Shown here: piece by piece, positions 1-8,446 of the stretch
Position numbering within the stretch: the first letter of the stretch is position 1
Layout: every line of letters starts with the position of its first letter
Assembly: GCA_001310715.1 (NCBI GenBank)
Contig: BAXV01000063.1
Location: forward strand, 1 to 21,200
Source of the DNA: Pseudovibrio sp. JCM 19062
GTDB taxonomy: Bacteria > Pseudomonadota > Alphaproteobacteria > Rhizobiales > Stappiaceae
Direction of reading: 5' to 3'
DNA length: 21,200 bases
Notes under the pieces: generated by a model
The model's database searches: none
What the model was told of the DNA's origin: nothing
What the model saw: the letters and a program-made list of their open reading frames with translations, nothing else
Made by a program: the position numbers and the translations under genes

Positions 1-1
1 C

Positions 2-108
2 ATAGAAAACGCCGCCAAAGCCGAAGACCGCCTCCTGGCAGACTATCCCTAGACGAGATGGAAGCCCACTGGCAGGCAGCCAAGAAGTTTGATCCGGCAG
101 GAAAATAG
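2..108 (+). CDS. mazG: MazG nucleoside triphosphate pyrophosphohydrolase, C-terminal end (partial, frameshifted)
   Basis: Only the last 35 or so residues are in the window. The reading from base 2 gives IENAAKAEDRLLADY and then hits TAG at 50-52. The frame that starts at base 1 carries the continuation SLDEMEAHWQAAKK and ends at TAG 106-108. Restoring one T near base 46 joins them into a tail of the form ..YIEN....SLDEMEAHWQAAK, which matches the MazG C-terminus (family knowledge). MazG hydrolyses NTPs to NMP and pyrophosphate and cleans up non-canonical nucleotides in the cytoplasm. The gene runs toward hflX, and the pair shares the hairpin at 134-159. Identification rests on a short tail only, so it is moderately sure. 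Confidence 0.6.
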   Translation, partial: RKRRQSRRPPPGRLSLDEMEAHWQAAKKFDPAGK

Positions 109-133
109 CCGTGCAGTAGGACAATCAGGCAAA

Positions 134-159
134 AAGCCCCACTCTTTCGAGCGGGGCTT
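134..159 (-). terminator. Rho-independent terminator of hflX, possibly bidirectional
   Basis: AAGCCCC (134-140) pairs with GGGGCTT (153-159), and the loop contains a further CTC/GAG pairing (142-144 with 149-151). Read on the - strand, the stem is followed by a T run (complement of 131-135), as expected for the end of hflX. It lies between the convergent mazG and hflX ends and may also stop mazG transcripts, although the T tract on the + side is poor. Confidence 0.8.
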
Positions 160-188
160 CCATGTCTTTGTCAGCTCATCAAAGCCAA

Positions 189-1657
189 TCAGAGTGGCGA
201 GTAACCACCATCATCTTTGTCTTCTTCTGATGCAGCTTCTTCTTCCAGTTCCCGGCCGGCCACGAAGTACTTGGCAAACCGCGAACGGACGCGGGAGCGG
301 TGGGCGTCTGGGACACGCACAGAAAGGCGAATGCCTCCTCTTCGTCTTCACGGGAGAGGATTTCGCAATGCTGGAAAAGCCATGCATGACCTTCCCCGTC
401 ACTGTGCGGAAGAACCATCACCACTGTGTCCAGCCGTTCAGCCAAACGGGCTTCGATGCGCGCAATCAGGTCTGGAATCCCATCACCGCTGATGGCAGAA
501 ACCGCAATAGGCCCCTCATCAACCGAATTGCCCTCCAGCAACTTGGCCCGGTGTGCCTCATCCAGCATGTCGATCTTGTTGTAGACCTCAAGAACCCGAT
601 CACTCTCGGAAACCTTAAGTCCAAGCATCTCCAGAGTTTCATTCACGTCTTGAGACTGTGCCTTGGTGTCCTCATGAGCAATATCGCGCACATGCAGCAC
701 AATATCAGCCTGAATAACCTCTTCCAGCGTCGCGCGGAAAGCCGCCACCAGATTATGCGGCAGCTCGGAAATGAAACCCACCGTATCGGACAAAATGACC
801 TCACGTCCATGAGGCAGCTTCAAACGGCGAAGGGTTGGATCGAGCGTGGCAAACAGCAAGTCCTTGGCAAACACGTCCGCATTTGTCATGCGGTTAAACA
901 GCGTTGATTTGCCTGCGTTGGTATAGCCCACAAAGGCAATTACCGGATGCGGTACTTTCTTACGCTGTTTGCGGTGCAGCTTACGGGTCCGCTGAACCTG
1001 CTCCAGGTGCCCCTTGAGCAAGGTGATACGATCCTGAATGATACGCCGGTCAGCCTCGATCTGCGTTTCACCCGGACCCCCAACAAACCCGAGACCACCA
1101 CGCTGACGCTCAAGGTGGGTCCAGGACCGCACCAGACGGGATTTCTGCCAAGTCAGGTGAGCAAGCTCAACCTGTAGGCGTCCTTCCTTGGTCTGTGCCC
1201 GGTCACCAAAGATTTCCAGAATAAGGCCCGTCCGGTCAATAACTTTGACCTGCCAGTCCCGTTCCAGATTTCTCTGCTGGATTGGTGTAAGCGGATGATC
1301 CACAACAACCAGCTCAATGTCTTCCAGTTCAATCTGCTGGTGGATTTCCTCCACCTTACCAGAACCGAACAGACTTCCCGGCTTCACATTGGAAAGTCGT
1401 ACCAGACCCGAGGAAACAATCTCCAATTCGATTGCAGCTGCCAGTCCAACAGCTTCTTCCAATCTGGCTTGTGGGCTACGCTCAGCACCAAAGGGGCGCT
1501 CAGGAGCACCTTTCCCTCTTGCCAAAGCTCTGCTTTGAATAATGGGTACGATGACGAGTGACCGGGTTCCCCGGGTCACACCGTCTTCGCCGGCCTCAAC
1601 ATTCGCATCGCGTTGCTTAGTGTTCAGACCGGCTTCTTTTTTTAGATTGGGCTTCAT
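189..1657 (-). CDS. hflX: GTPase HflX (C-terminus frameshifted)
   Basis: Ribosome-associated GTPase of the Obg/HflX superfamily that splits stalled or heat-damaged 70S ribosomes in the cytoplasm. The protein shows the HflX N-terminal domain, the [13 protein letters not shown] signature ahead of the G domain, P-loop GYTNAGKST, switch region DTVGFI and the NKID guanine-specificity motif. The uninterrupted frame runs to 179, but after SREDEEEA it becomes proline-rich nonsense. Adding one base near 333 switches to a frame reading [18 protein letters not shown] and an acidic tail ending at TGA 189-191, the expected HflX tail (about 489 aa). The ATG at 1657 is preceded by AGGAG and overlaps the 3' end of hfq by about 41 bases, so hfq and hflX are co-transcribed. 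The overlap is unusually long; a downstream GTG start is the alternative. Confidence 0.93.
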
Positions 1658-1914
1658 CAGCTCCTGCTTTTTCGCCTTCTTCTTCAGCTGGTTCGAACAG
1701 CTGTATAGGGCTATTTGGCATTATTGTTGAAATTGCGTGCTTGTAAACGAGCTGGGAGTGCCCGTCCCGACGCAATAAGACGCAGAAATTATCAAACCAA
1801 GTTACTACACCTTGCAGCTTTACACCATTGATCAAAAAGATTGTCAGAGGCGTTTTCTGCTTCCTGACATGATTTAAAAAAAGTATCTTGAAGATTTTGA
1901 GCGCGGTCAGCCAT
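1617..1914 (-). CDS. hfq: RNA chaperone Hfq (frameshifted)
   Basis: Hexameric Sm-like RNA chaperone that pairs small RNAs with mRNAs. The N-terminus [12 protein letters not shown] begins at ATG 1914 behind an AGGA ribosome site. The frame then breaks at a run of seven A (1876-1882 on the + strand). Removing one base gives [25 protein letters not shown] and continues through the Sm2-type segment YKHAIST to a TAA at 1617-1619. The repaired protein is about 98 aa, longer than the roughly 80 aa usual in alphaproteobacteria. The extra length is a charged tail ending KKRSRSEH after a second seven-base homopolymer (1637-1643), so the true tail is uncertain. It lies upstream of hflX, the conserved arrangement. 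It is the only gene here whose repair needs a base removed. Confidence 0.93.
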
Positions 1915-1937
1915 ATCTATTTTTTTTCCTGTTCTCA

Positions 1938-1960
1938 GTGGACGCGGCCGCGGCATCCAC
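1938..1960 (-). other. GC-rich inverted repeat upstream of hfq
   Basis: GTGGA (1938-1942) and TCCAC (1956-1960) flank a self-complementary CGCGGCCGCG core (1943-1952). The element sits 24 bases upstream of the hfq start, between the end of dat and hfq. There is no T tract, so it is not a standard terminator. A leader hairpin is possible but unproven. Confidence 0.35.
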
Positions 1961-2029
1961 CATTTACTGTTCCCATCCCCGAGACGACCATGTGACACTC
2001 ACCAACAAAAGAGAGATGCCCCAACACAT

Positions 2030-2953
2030 TTAAGGTGCGCCGCCTTCGTAAGTTCCTTCAGCAAACACCGGAGCATTACCCCCGGCAACCGCCAGTTTAA
2101 TCAACTCTGACGCGTCATGGAATGATTTTCTTAAGTCTTGGACGATTGGACCGGGTTGGCCATCACCCAAAATCGTTTCGTTAATTTTCACGACTGGCAT
2201 CACAAGCCCCGAAGCACTAGTTAAAAATGCCTCTCTTGCATTTTTTGCTTCTTCCATAGAGAAACCACGTTCTTCTACGGAAAAACCTTTCTTTTCCGCC
2301 AGTTTCAAAACGCCCTCTCGTGTGATTCCCCTTAAGATTCCGTGGGTAGCCGGACGTGTCACCAAAGTGCCGTCCTTTAGAATTATCCACGCATTGGTTG
2401 AACCACCTTCAGTTATCAGGCCATTTTTATCCACAAACCATGCTTCATGGGCACCGGCTTCCTTAGCCTTTTGTTTAGCAAGGACATTAGGCAAAAGGCC
2501 AACAGTCTTGATATCGACCCGGTCCCAACGATTCTCTTCTACCGTAACAACACCAACACCCTTAGCCGCAATTTGGTGCATTTTATGTGGAGACACCGAT
2601 TTAGCTGTCATCACAACAGACGGCGGGATAGCTGCTGAGGGAAAATAGTGCTCACGTGGCGCCACACCACGCGTGATCTGCATGTAGATGATACCGTTTT
2701 TCACCCTGTTGAGCGAAATCACTTCTTTCATCACCCGCACCAGAGCCCGTCGTGACATGGGAGCGGCAATTTGCAACTCCCTGAGTGATCGCTCCAGACG
2801 GTCAAGATGCGGGGTCATGTCAACGATCTGGCCTTTCCAGATCTCACAGACCTCATAGACACCGTCGGAGAACTGGTACCCCCGGTCCTCAACATGCACG
2901 CTGGCATGAGAATGTGGCACATATTGTCCATTTACGTAGGCAACACGGCTCAT
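2030..2953 (-). CDS. dat: D-amino-acid aminotransferase (class IV PLP fold)
   Basis: Cytoplasmic PLP-dependent transaminase that probably interconverts D-alanine and 2-oxoglutarate with pyruvate and D-glutamate. It is intact, 307 aa. Fold-type IV features are present: the Schiff-base lysine in DIKTVGLLPNVLAKQ (about K149), the PLP-binding ITEGGSTNAWI, and TSASGLVMPV near the C-terminus. MQITRGVAPREHYFP (about residues 90-105) carries the Arg and His that bind the substrate carboxylate in D-amino-acid transaminases and separates it from branched-chain enzymes (family knowledge). I chose ATG 2953 because GGAG lies seven bases upstream; the frame stays open to a TTG at 2965. It is placed between trkA and hfq, as in related alphaproteobacteria. 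Branched-chain or 4-amino-4-deoxychorismate activity is a less likely alternative. Confidence 0.88.
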   Translation of the reverse strand: MSRVAYVNGQYVPHSHASVHVEDRGYQFSDGVYEVCEIWKGQIVDMTPHLDRLERSLRELQIAAPMSRRALVRVMKEVISLNRVKNGIIYMQITRGVAPREHYFPSAAIPPSVVMTAKSVSPHKMHQIAAKGVGVVTVEENRWDRVDIKTVGLLPNVLAKQKAKEAGAHEAWFVDKNGLITEGGSTNAWIILKDGTLVTRPATHGILRGITREGVLKLAEKKGFSVEERGFSMEEAKNAREAFLTSASGLVMPVVKINETILGDGQPGPIVQDLRKSFHDASELIKLAVAGGNAPVFAEGTYEGGAP

Positions 2954-3176
2954 CAACCACTCCAATTCAAGCTACACTTAGCAACTCACACCTAATGGTG
3001 TTTATTTCTTATTATCAAGTTACGATGACTGCCCAAAACCGTACATTTCCGCGCGTATACACTGAGAAACTCTGCAGTCACGCCGCAAAAGCGCCTCTTT
3101 GTCCTTTCCAGATCGGAAAACCCCCAACTATAAAACGCGGCGCTACCTTCACGAAGACCGCAGCATGCAGCCCATC

Positions 3177-4553
3177 CTAGAAGAATTCCAGCGAAACGCG
3201 GAACATCTGTTCCACCTGACGAACCTTGTCGGCAACCGCGAAGATCACCACCCTGTCATGGGCCAGAATTCGCTCGTCACCCGATGGCGTGATCACGTTA
3301 CCATCGCGCAAAATACCACCGATACGGATACCTTCTGCCAGTTCAGCCTCACGTAAAGGACGCCCAACCAGCGGCGAAGTATCCAGCGCTTCCGCCTCAA
3401 TAACTTCCGCAGCACCATTTTGCAGGGCATGAACGGCACGAATACGGCCACGACGCACATGCTGCAGGATTTTGGAGATTGTCACCTGACGCGGGTTCAC
3501 AAACGCGTCAATGCCCAAAGCATTGGCAAAAGCTGGATAACTGGTGTTGTTCAGCAGCGAAAGGTTGCGCTTGCACCCCATTTTCTTGGCCATCACACAG
3601 GAAAGGATGTTCACCTCGTCCTCGTTGGTGAGCGCCACCATCATGTCGGAGTCTTCAACATCCGCTTCCTGCAACATCACCTGATCAAGCGCACTGCCAT
3701 GCAAAACCACAGTTCTGCGCAGTTCATCCGCAATGCGAATAGCGCGATCACGGGACTGCTCGATGATCTTTACTTTGGTTCTGCTTTGCTTGTCCTCAAG
3801 ACGGCGGGCAACATAAGCACCAATATTACCGCCACCGGCAATAAGAACACGCTTGGCCTCTGGCTCTTCATGGCCAAAAATGCTCAAGGTCCGGCGCACC
3901 TGACCACGCTCGCAGCACACATAAACCAGATCCCCTTCCCGCATCATATCCGAGCTGTGCGGAACAAAGACCTTGCCCTCGCGGGCAACACCAACCACCA
4001 CAGCAGAAAGATCCGGAAACAGCTCTGTCAGCTGGCGCAGCGGAGTATCCAGCACCGGACAATCAGCGCCGCAGTCGATCCCGACAATGATCACCTTATC
4101 ATCGCCAAACCGCACTGTTTCCATTGCACCGGGCAGCGACAAGCGCCGCAGGATCATCTCGCCCACTTCGATTTCCGGAGAAATGATCACGTCAATCGGC
4201 ATGTTATCGCGCGAAAACAAGTTGCGGTAATGGGATTGCAGATAGCTTTGCGCACGAACACGCGAAACCTTGATAGGCACATTGAACAACGAGTGCGCCA
4301 CCTGACAGGCGACCATGTTGATCTCGTCATACAAGGTCACAGCGATAATCATGTCCGCTTGATCGGCACCAGCCTGCGCCAGCACATCCGGGTGCGCGCC
4401 ATGGCCGATAAAGCCGCGCACATCCAGCGTATCGCGGATGGCATGAACCAGCTGCGGGCTGGTATCAATCACTGAAACGTCATTCTGTTCCGCGGCAAGT
4501 TTTTCGGCAATACCGTAGCCAACCTGCCCGGCACCACAAATCACAACCTTCAT
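3177..4553 (-). CDS. trkA: Trk system potassium uptake protein TrkA
   Basis: Peripheral cytoplasmic subunit that gates the TrkH/TrkG potassium channel in response to NAD(H) or ATP. It is intact at 458 aa, the family's usual length. There are two RCK units: a Rossmann motif CGAGQVGYGIA at residues 6-16 and a second GGGNIGAYVARRLE from about residue 240, each followed by a TrkA-C segment (the last from about 370 to the end). ATG 4553 is directly followed by the first beta strand MKVVICGAG. It lies 35 bases downstream of ntrX and probably belongs to the same transcript; dat follows after about 220 bases. No channel subunit is in the window. Confidence 0.95.
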   Translation of the reverse strand: MKVVICGAGQVGYGIAEKLAAEQNDVSVIDTSPQLVHAIRDTLDVRGFIGHGAHPDVLAQAGADQADMIIAVTLYDEINMVACQVAHSLFNVPIKVSRVRAQSYLQSHYRNLFSRDNMPIDVIISPEIEVGEMILRRLSLPGAMETVRFGDDKVIIVGIDCGADCPVLDTPLRQLTELFPDLSAVVVGVAREGKVFVPHSSDMMREGDLVYVCCERGQVRRTLSIFGHEEPEAKRVLIAGGGNIGAYVARRLEDKQSRTKVKIIEQSRDRAIRIADELRRTVVLHGSALDQVMLQEADVEDSDMMVALTNEDEVNILSCVMAKKMGCKRNLSLLNNTSYPAFANALGIDAFVNPRQVTISKILQHVRRGRIRAVHALQNGAAEVIEAEALDTSPLVGRPLREAELAEGIRIGGILRDGNVITPSGDERILAHDRVVIFAVADKVRQVEQMFRVSLEFF

Positions 4554-4588
4554 AATTCAGTCCTTTGCTCTGTCTCTAAACTCACCGA

Positions 4589-5969
4589 TCAGGTGAGCCC
4601 AAGAGACTTGAGCTTTCGGTGCAATGCTGACCGTTCCATACCAATATATTCAGAGGTACGCGAGATATTACCACCAAACGCTTAACCTGTGCTTGCAGGT
4701 ATTCACGTTCAAACTGTTCGCGAGCTTCACGAAGTGGCAAGGACATCAGCTCCTCACCCCCAGAAGCGCCTGGCATACTGGGCACGGTAGATGCCACCTC
4801 GGCAGGCAGAAGATCGGCTGTGATCACCGCATCCGCATCCGCCCTTGTCAGGATCATTAAGCGCTCAACATTGTTGCGCAGCTGGCGCAGATTGCCCGGC
4901 CAGTCATGGGTTTGAAGCACCGCCATGGCATCTTCACCAATCCGCCGCATCGGCAGGCCAGTGGAATTGGAAATCTGCTTCATGAAAAAGTGGATCAGCT
5001 GAGGGATGTCCTCACGGCGTTCTTCAAGTGCAGGCACGCGCAGAGGTACAACGGCCAGACGGTGATACAGATCTTCACGGAACAGGCCTTCCGCAATCCG
5101 GTTTTCCAGATTGTAGCCACTGGATGACAGGATGCGCACATCCACCTTCACCTTGTTGTGCCCACCCAGACGGGTAAACGTCTGGTCCACCAGAACGCGC
5201 AGAATTTTATTCTGCGTTTCCAGCGGCATATCTGCAATTTCATCCAGATAGATGGTTCCGCCATGGGCCTCTTCAAACGCCCCTACCTTGCGCGGAGAAG
5301 TCTCGGTCTCTTCAATGCCAAAGAGCTCCTCCTCCATGCGCTCAGGCGTAATATTGGCCGCAGAAAGCACCACAAACGGAGACTTGGAACGCGGGGACGC
5401 CTCATGGATCGTCCGCGCCACGGTCTCTTTGCCAGAACCGGACGGCCCCGTGATCATCACACGGCTGTTGGTCAGGCAAATACGTTCAATGGTCAGGCGC
5501 AGGTTGTTCATGGAGGACGAGCTGCCCACCAGATTGGAAACGTCGCCAGCCCGCTGCTTCAGCTCCTTGATCTCGCGCTTCATGGAAGAGGCTTCCAACG
5601 CACGTTCGGTGATCAGGACCAGCTTATCTGCCTTGAACGGCTTTTCGATGTAATCGTAAGCGCCCTTCTTGATGGCAGAAACCGCAGTTTCCACGTTGCG
5701 TGACCGGAAATAATCACAACAGGCAGGTCCGGGTTTTCTTTCTTGATCACCTCAAGAACTTCAAGCCCGTCCAGCTTGCTGCCCATCAGCCAAATATCAA
5801 GAATAATCAGAGATGGACGGCGATCTGCAATCGCTGCCAACGCCGCATCACTGTTGCCAGCAGTTCGGGTGTTGTAGCCGTCGTCCTCCAAAATTCCGGC
5901 GATCAGTTCACGAATGTCTGCTTCATCATCAACAATCAGAATGTCACTTGCCACGCTTATCACCACCAT
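4589..5969 (-). CDS. ntrX: Nitrogen assimilation response regulator NtrX (two frameshifts)
   Basis: DNA-binding response regulator partnered with NtrY. The receiver domain ([12 protein letters not shown], phospho-acceptor in [10 protein letters not shown]) leads to VVIISGHA, where one missing base near 5699 breaks the frame; it resumes at [21 protein letters not shown]. The AAA+ domain has Walker [10 protein letters not shown] and Walker B-like [12 protein letters not shown]. The GAFTGA sigma-54 contact loop is absent, as known for NtrX. A second base is missing at the A run 4676-4678. Repair gives [24 protein letters not shown], the Fis-type helix-turn-helix, ending at TGA 4589-4591. The total is about 460 aa. 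ATG 5969 lies two bases after the ntrY stop; a GTG at 5954 (reading [10 protein letters not shown]) may be the real start. Confidence 0.93.
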
Positions 5970-5971
5970 TC

Positions 5972-8209
5972 TTAAGTTTCATCGTCAGTGGAGGAAGGAA
6001 CTTCAAAACTGCGCAACGTCAGCCGAACCATGGCACCATGGCCTCCCTCGGCAACAGATGGCGCATCCAACAGTTCAATTCCACCCCCATGATCTTCCAA
6101 AATTTTCCGCACGATCGCGAGCCCAAGGCCTGTGCCCTTCTCGCGTGTCGTCATATAAGGCTCCAGCAGTCGTGCGCGCTGCTCGCTTGGCAGGCCAATG
6201 CCGTTGTCGATTACATCGATCGTGTAAACCGGACCGTTCGCAGTAAGCCTGACCAGAACGTGACCTTGTTCCGGGTTTTCTTCCCGCGCCAGATAAGCCT
6301 CAACAGCTTCTGCTGCGTTCTTGATCACATTGCCAACAGCCTGCCCCACCAGACGGCTGTCAAACGTCGCCCGCACGGCCTCCTCGGGCAGTTCGGTATC
6401 AAAGTGAACCTGCGAATTGGCCACCGAGACCATAAACGCAGCTTCCCGGATCACGGACCGCAGATCAGCAACTTCCATCTTCGGCTTTGGCATCCGCGCA
6501 AACGAGGAGAACTCATCCACCATGCGGCCGATATCCCCCACCTGACGGATGATCGTATCAACGCACTGATCAAACACCTTGCGGTCATCATCTTCAATAC
6601 GCTTGCCATACCGGCGCCGGATACGCTCCGCCGAAAGCTGGATCGGTGTCAGCGGGTTCTTGATCTCATGCGCAATACGCCGCGCAACATCCGCCCATGC
6701 AGAATTACGCTGTGCAGCCACAAGATCCGTAATATCATCCAGCGTCACCACAAAGCCGTGCTCGGAACGCGTTGCTTCTTCCGTCGTCACACGCACATTA
6801 AGCGTTCGCTCGCGCCCCTTGCGCATAAGAGAGACCTGAGCCACCTGCGAGCCGCCACTGCGCTCTTCAAGAGCTTTGGAGACAACCGTCTGCACCTCCG
6901 GAACAGCCTCATAGATCGGCTTTTCCAAAAGCTTCTCTTCACTCTGGCTAAGCAGGTGCTTGGCAGACCGGTTGACCATGGTCACATGGCCCTCATCATC
7001 GATGCCGATCACACCGGACGACACGCCCGAAAGCACCGCCTCACTGAAGCGGCGGCGGCGGTCAATCTGGTCATTCGCTGCCAGCAACGCATCACGCTGA
7101 CCGCGCAACTGACCTGTCATATTGTTAAAGGTGCGCCCAAGGTTCTCAAGGTCACCGCTCGCTTTGGCCGCCTCAACCTCAACATAGTAGTTGCCTTTGG
7201 AAACCTGATCGGCAGCGCCAATCAGATTGCGGATCGGCAGCACCAACTGGTTTGCAAACCCGAAGCCAACCCAGATAGATGACAGCAGCAAGACAAGCGC
7301 AACACCCACATAAACCAGCGCAAACGCCAGCTGAACACCAAACCGACGCTCCTCCAGCTCCGCATATTCATCCACGCCAGCTTCCGCCAGTCGCTGGTAT
7401 TCAACCACTCGCGGATCCAGAGCACGCGTCACATAAAGATAAAGACCGTCAAAGGCGGAAAGCTTCATCACCCCGCCCACGAGGTTGGAAACCCCCGGCG
7501 CGATCAGAACCGGAGCCCCGTCCGCTGCCTGTTTCATTGCCACAGGCGGCGGCAATAATGGCTCCACCTGTGGGTCACGCAGCACCCGCATCACAACGGT
7601 GCCATCATCCTTGAGAATATAGGCACCGAGCAGCCCGCGAACCCATGTCTGGGTCTCGAAAAAGCGGTCAAACCGGGTCGGATCATCATAGTAGGAGTTA
7701 CGGTTCAGATCCACATCGCTGACCATACCAATCAAGGTAGAGCGCAGCGAGTTCCCGTGCTCCTGAACATACGCTGCCGCAACTGACTGTGCATTCGTGA
7801 TGATGCTGCGCGTGCGCGTCTCGAACCAGCGGTCCAGCCCCTGATCCAGCGTGATTGTTGCCACCACAGCAACAATAAACGCAGGCAAAGCCGCCACCAG
7901 CGAGAACATGGTCACGATGCGCACATGAAGCCGTGCAGCCGCACGCCCACGGCGGCGCGCCTGTAACAGCTTCACCAGTTCAAAGATAATCAGTCCGATA
8001 AGGAGAAACACAAGAGCGCCGTTAAAAGCCAGCGCGATGTAGACAACCATTTCTGAAGGAACGATGGGCGTCACACCCATCAGCACAAGAAACGAAACCC
8101 CGATAGAGCACAGAGACAGCAAAACGACTGCAAGACCAAACATGCGGGACTTGCGGCCCTTCACGTCAAGTTCTCGGGTATGTTCTTCTGCCTTTGATCT
8201 GAAAATCAT
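5972..8209 (-). CDS. ntrY: Nitrogen regulation sensor histidine kinase NtrY
   Basis: Inner-membrane sensor kinase that phosphorylates NtrX; in related bacteria it responds to nitrogen and redox or oxygen status. It is intact, 745 aa. Membrane segments lie at about 23-44, 55-80, 97-120 and 293-318, with a periplasmic region of about 170 residues before the last. HAMP spans about 318-372 and PAS about 388-490. The HisKA H-box [17 protein letters not shown] has phospho-acceptor His514. The HATPase domain has an N-box around N631, DNGIGLP at 668-674 and GTGLGLA at 692-698. The TAA stop is two bases from the ntrX ATG, so ntrYX are translationally coupled. The gene begins about 240 bases after the ntrC terminator and must have its own promoter. 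Confidence 0.96.
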   Translation of the reverse strand: MIFRSKAEEHTRELDVKGRKSRMFGLAVVLLSLCSIGVSFLVLMGVTPIVPSEMVVYIALAFNGALVFLLIGLIIFELVKLLQARRRGRAAARLHVRIVTMFSLVAALPAFIVAVVATITLDQGLDRWFETRTRSIITNAQSVAAAYVQEHGNSLRSTLIGMVSDVDLNRNSYYDDPTRFDRFFETQTWVRGLLGAYILKDDGTVVMRVLRDPQVEPLLPPPVAMKQAADGAPVLIAPGVSNLVGGVMKLSAFDGLYLYVTRALDPRVVEYQRLAEAGVDEYAELEERRFGVQLAFALVYVGVALVLLLSSIWVGFGFANQLVLPIRNLIGAADQVSKGNYYVEVEAAKASGDLENLGRTFNNMTGQLRGQRDALLAANDQIDRRRRFSEAVLSGVSSGVIGIDDEGHVTMVNRSAKHLLSQSEEKLLEKPIYEAVPEVQTVVSKALEERSGGSQVAQVSLMRKGRERTLNVRVTTEEATRSEHGFVVTLDDITDLVAAQRNSAWADVARRIAHEIKNPLTPIQLSAERIRRRYGKRIEDDDRKVFDQCVDTIIRQVGDIGRMVDEFSSFARMPKPKMEVADLRSVIREAAFMVSVANSQVHFDTELPEEAVRATFDSRLVGQAVGNVIKNAAEAVEAYLAREENPEQGHVLVRLTANGPVYTIDVIDNGIGLPSEQRARLLEPYMTTREKGTGLGLAIVRKILEDHGGGIELLDAPSVAEGGHGAMVRLTLRSFEVPSSTDDET

Positions 8210-8394
8210 GAAACGAGAACCTGCGTACCTGCTCTAACTTTATTAATTTTGCAAAAGACTATTAGCACGATTTGTTGCCAAAATGCGACAATGGGTTTTA
8301 TTAGTCACACTCCGGATGGGGAAAACCTTCGGCCCAATGCGCTAAAACACGCAGCTTGCACGCGGCAATCAAGCCAGAACACCCCACCAAAACC

Positions 8395-8422
8395 AAAATG
8401 GCGCCCGGAAAAGCGCCATTTT
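8395..8422 (-). terminator. Rho-independent terminator of the dusB-ntrBC operon
   Basis: AAAATGGCGC (8395-8404) and GCGCCATTTT (8413-8422) form a perfect 10-base stem with an eight-base loop. On the - strand it lies 24 bases past the ntrC stop and is followed by T-rich sequence. It separates ntrBC from ntrYX. Confidence 0.88.
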
Positions 8423-8446
8423 GAGAAATCAACCAACAAATATCGA

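Noticed and set aside
3420..4475. Open frame of 351 codons on the + strand
   Set aside because: Antisense to the intact trkA; His/Asn-rich product without motifs.
5813..7282. Open frame of 489 codons on the + strand
   Set aside because: It lies antisense to ntrY and ntrX, whose domains are unmistakable. Its product is His/Arg-rich low-quality sequence, typical of a shadow frame.
8240..8300. Sigma-54-like promoter before ntrY (TTGGCA...GTGCT on the - strand)
   Set aside because: The GG to GC spacing is one base too long for a sigma-54 site, and the flanking consensus is poor.
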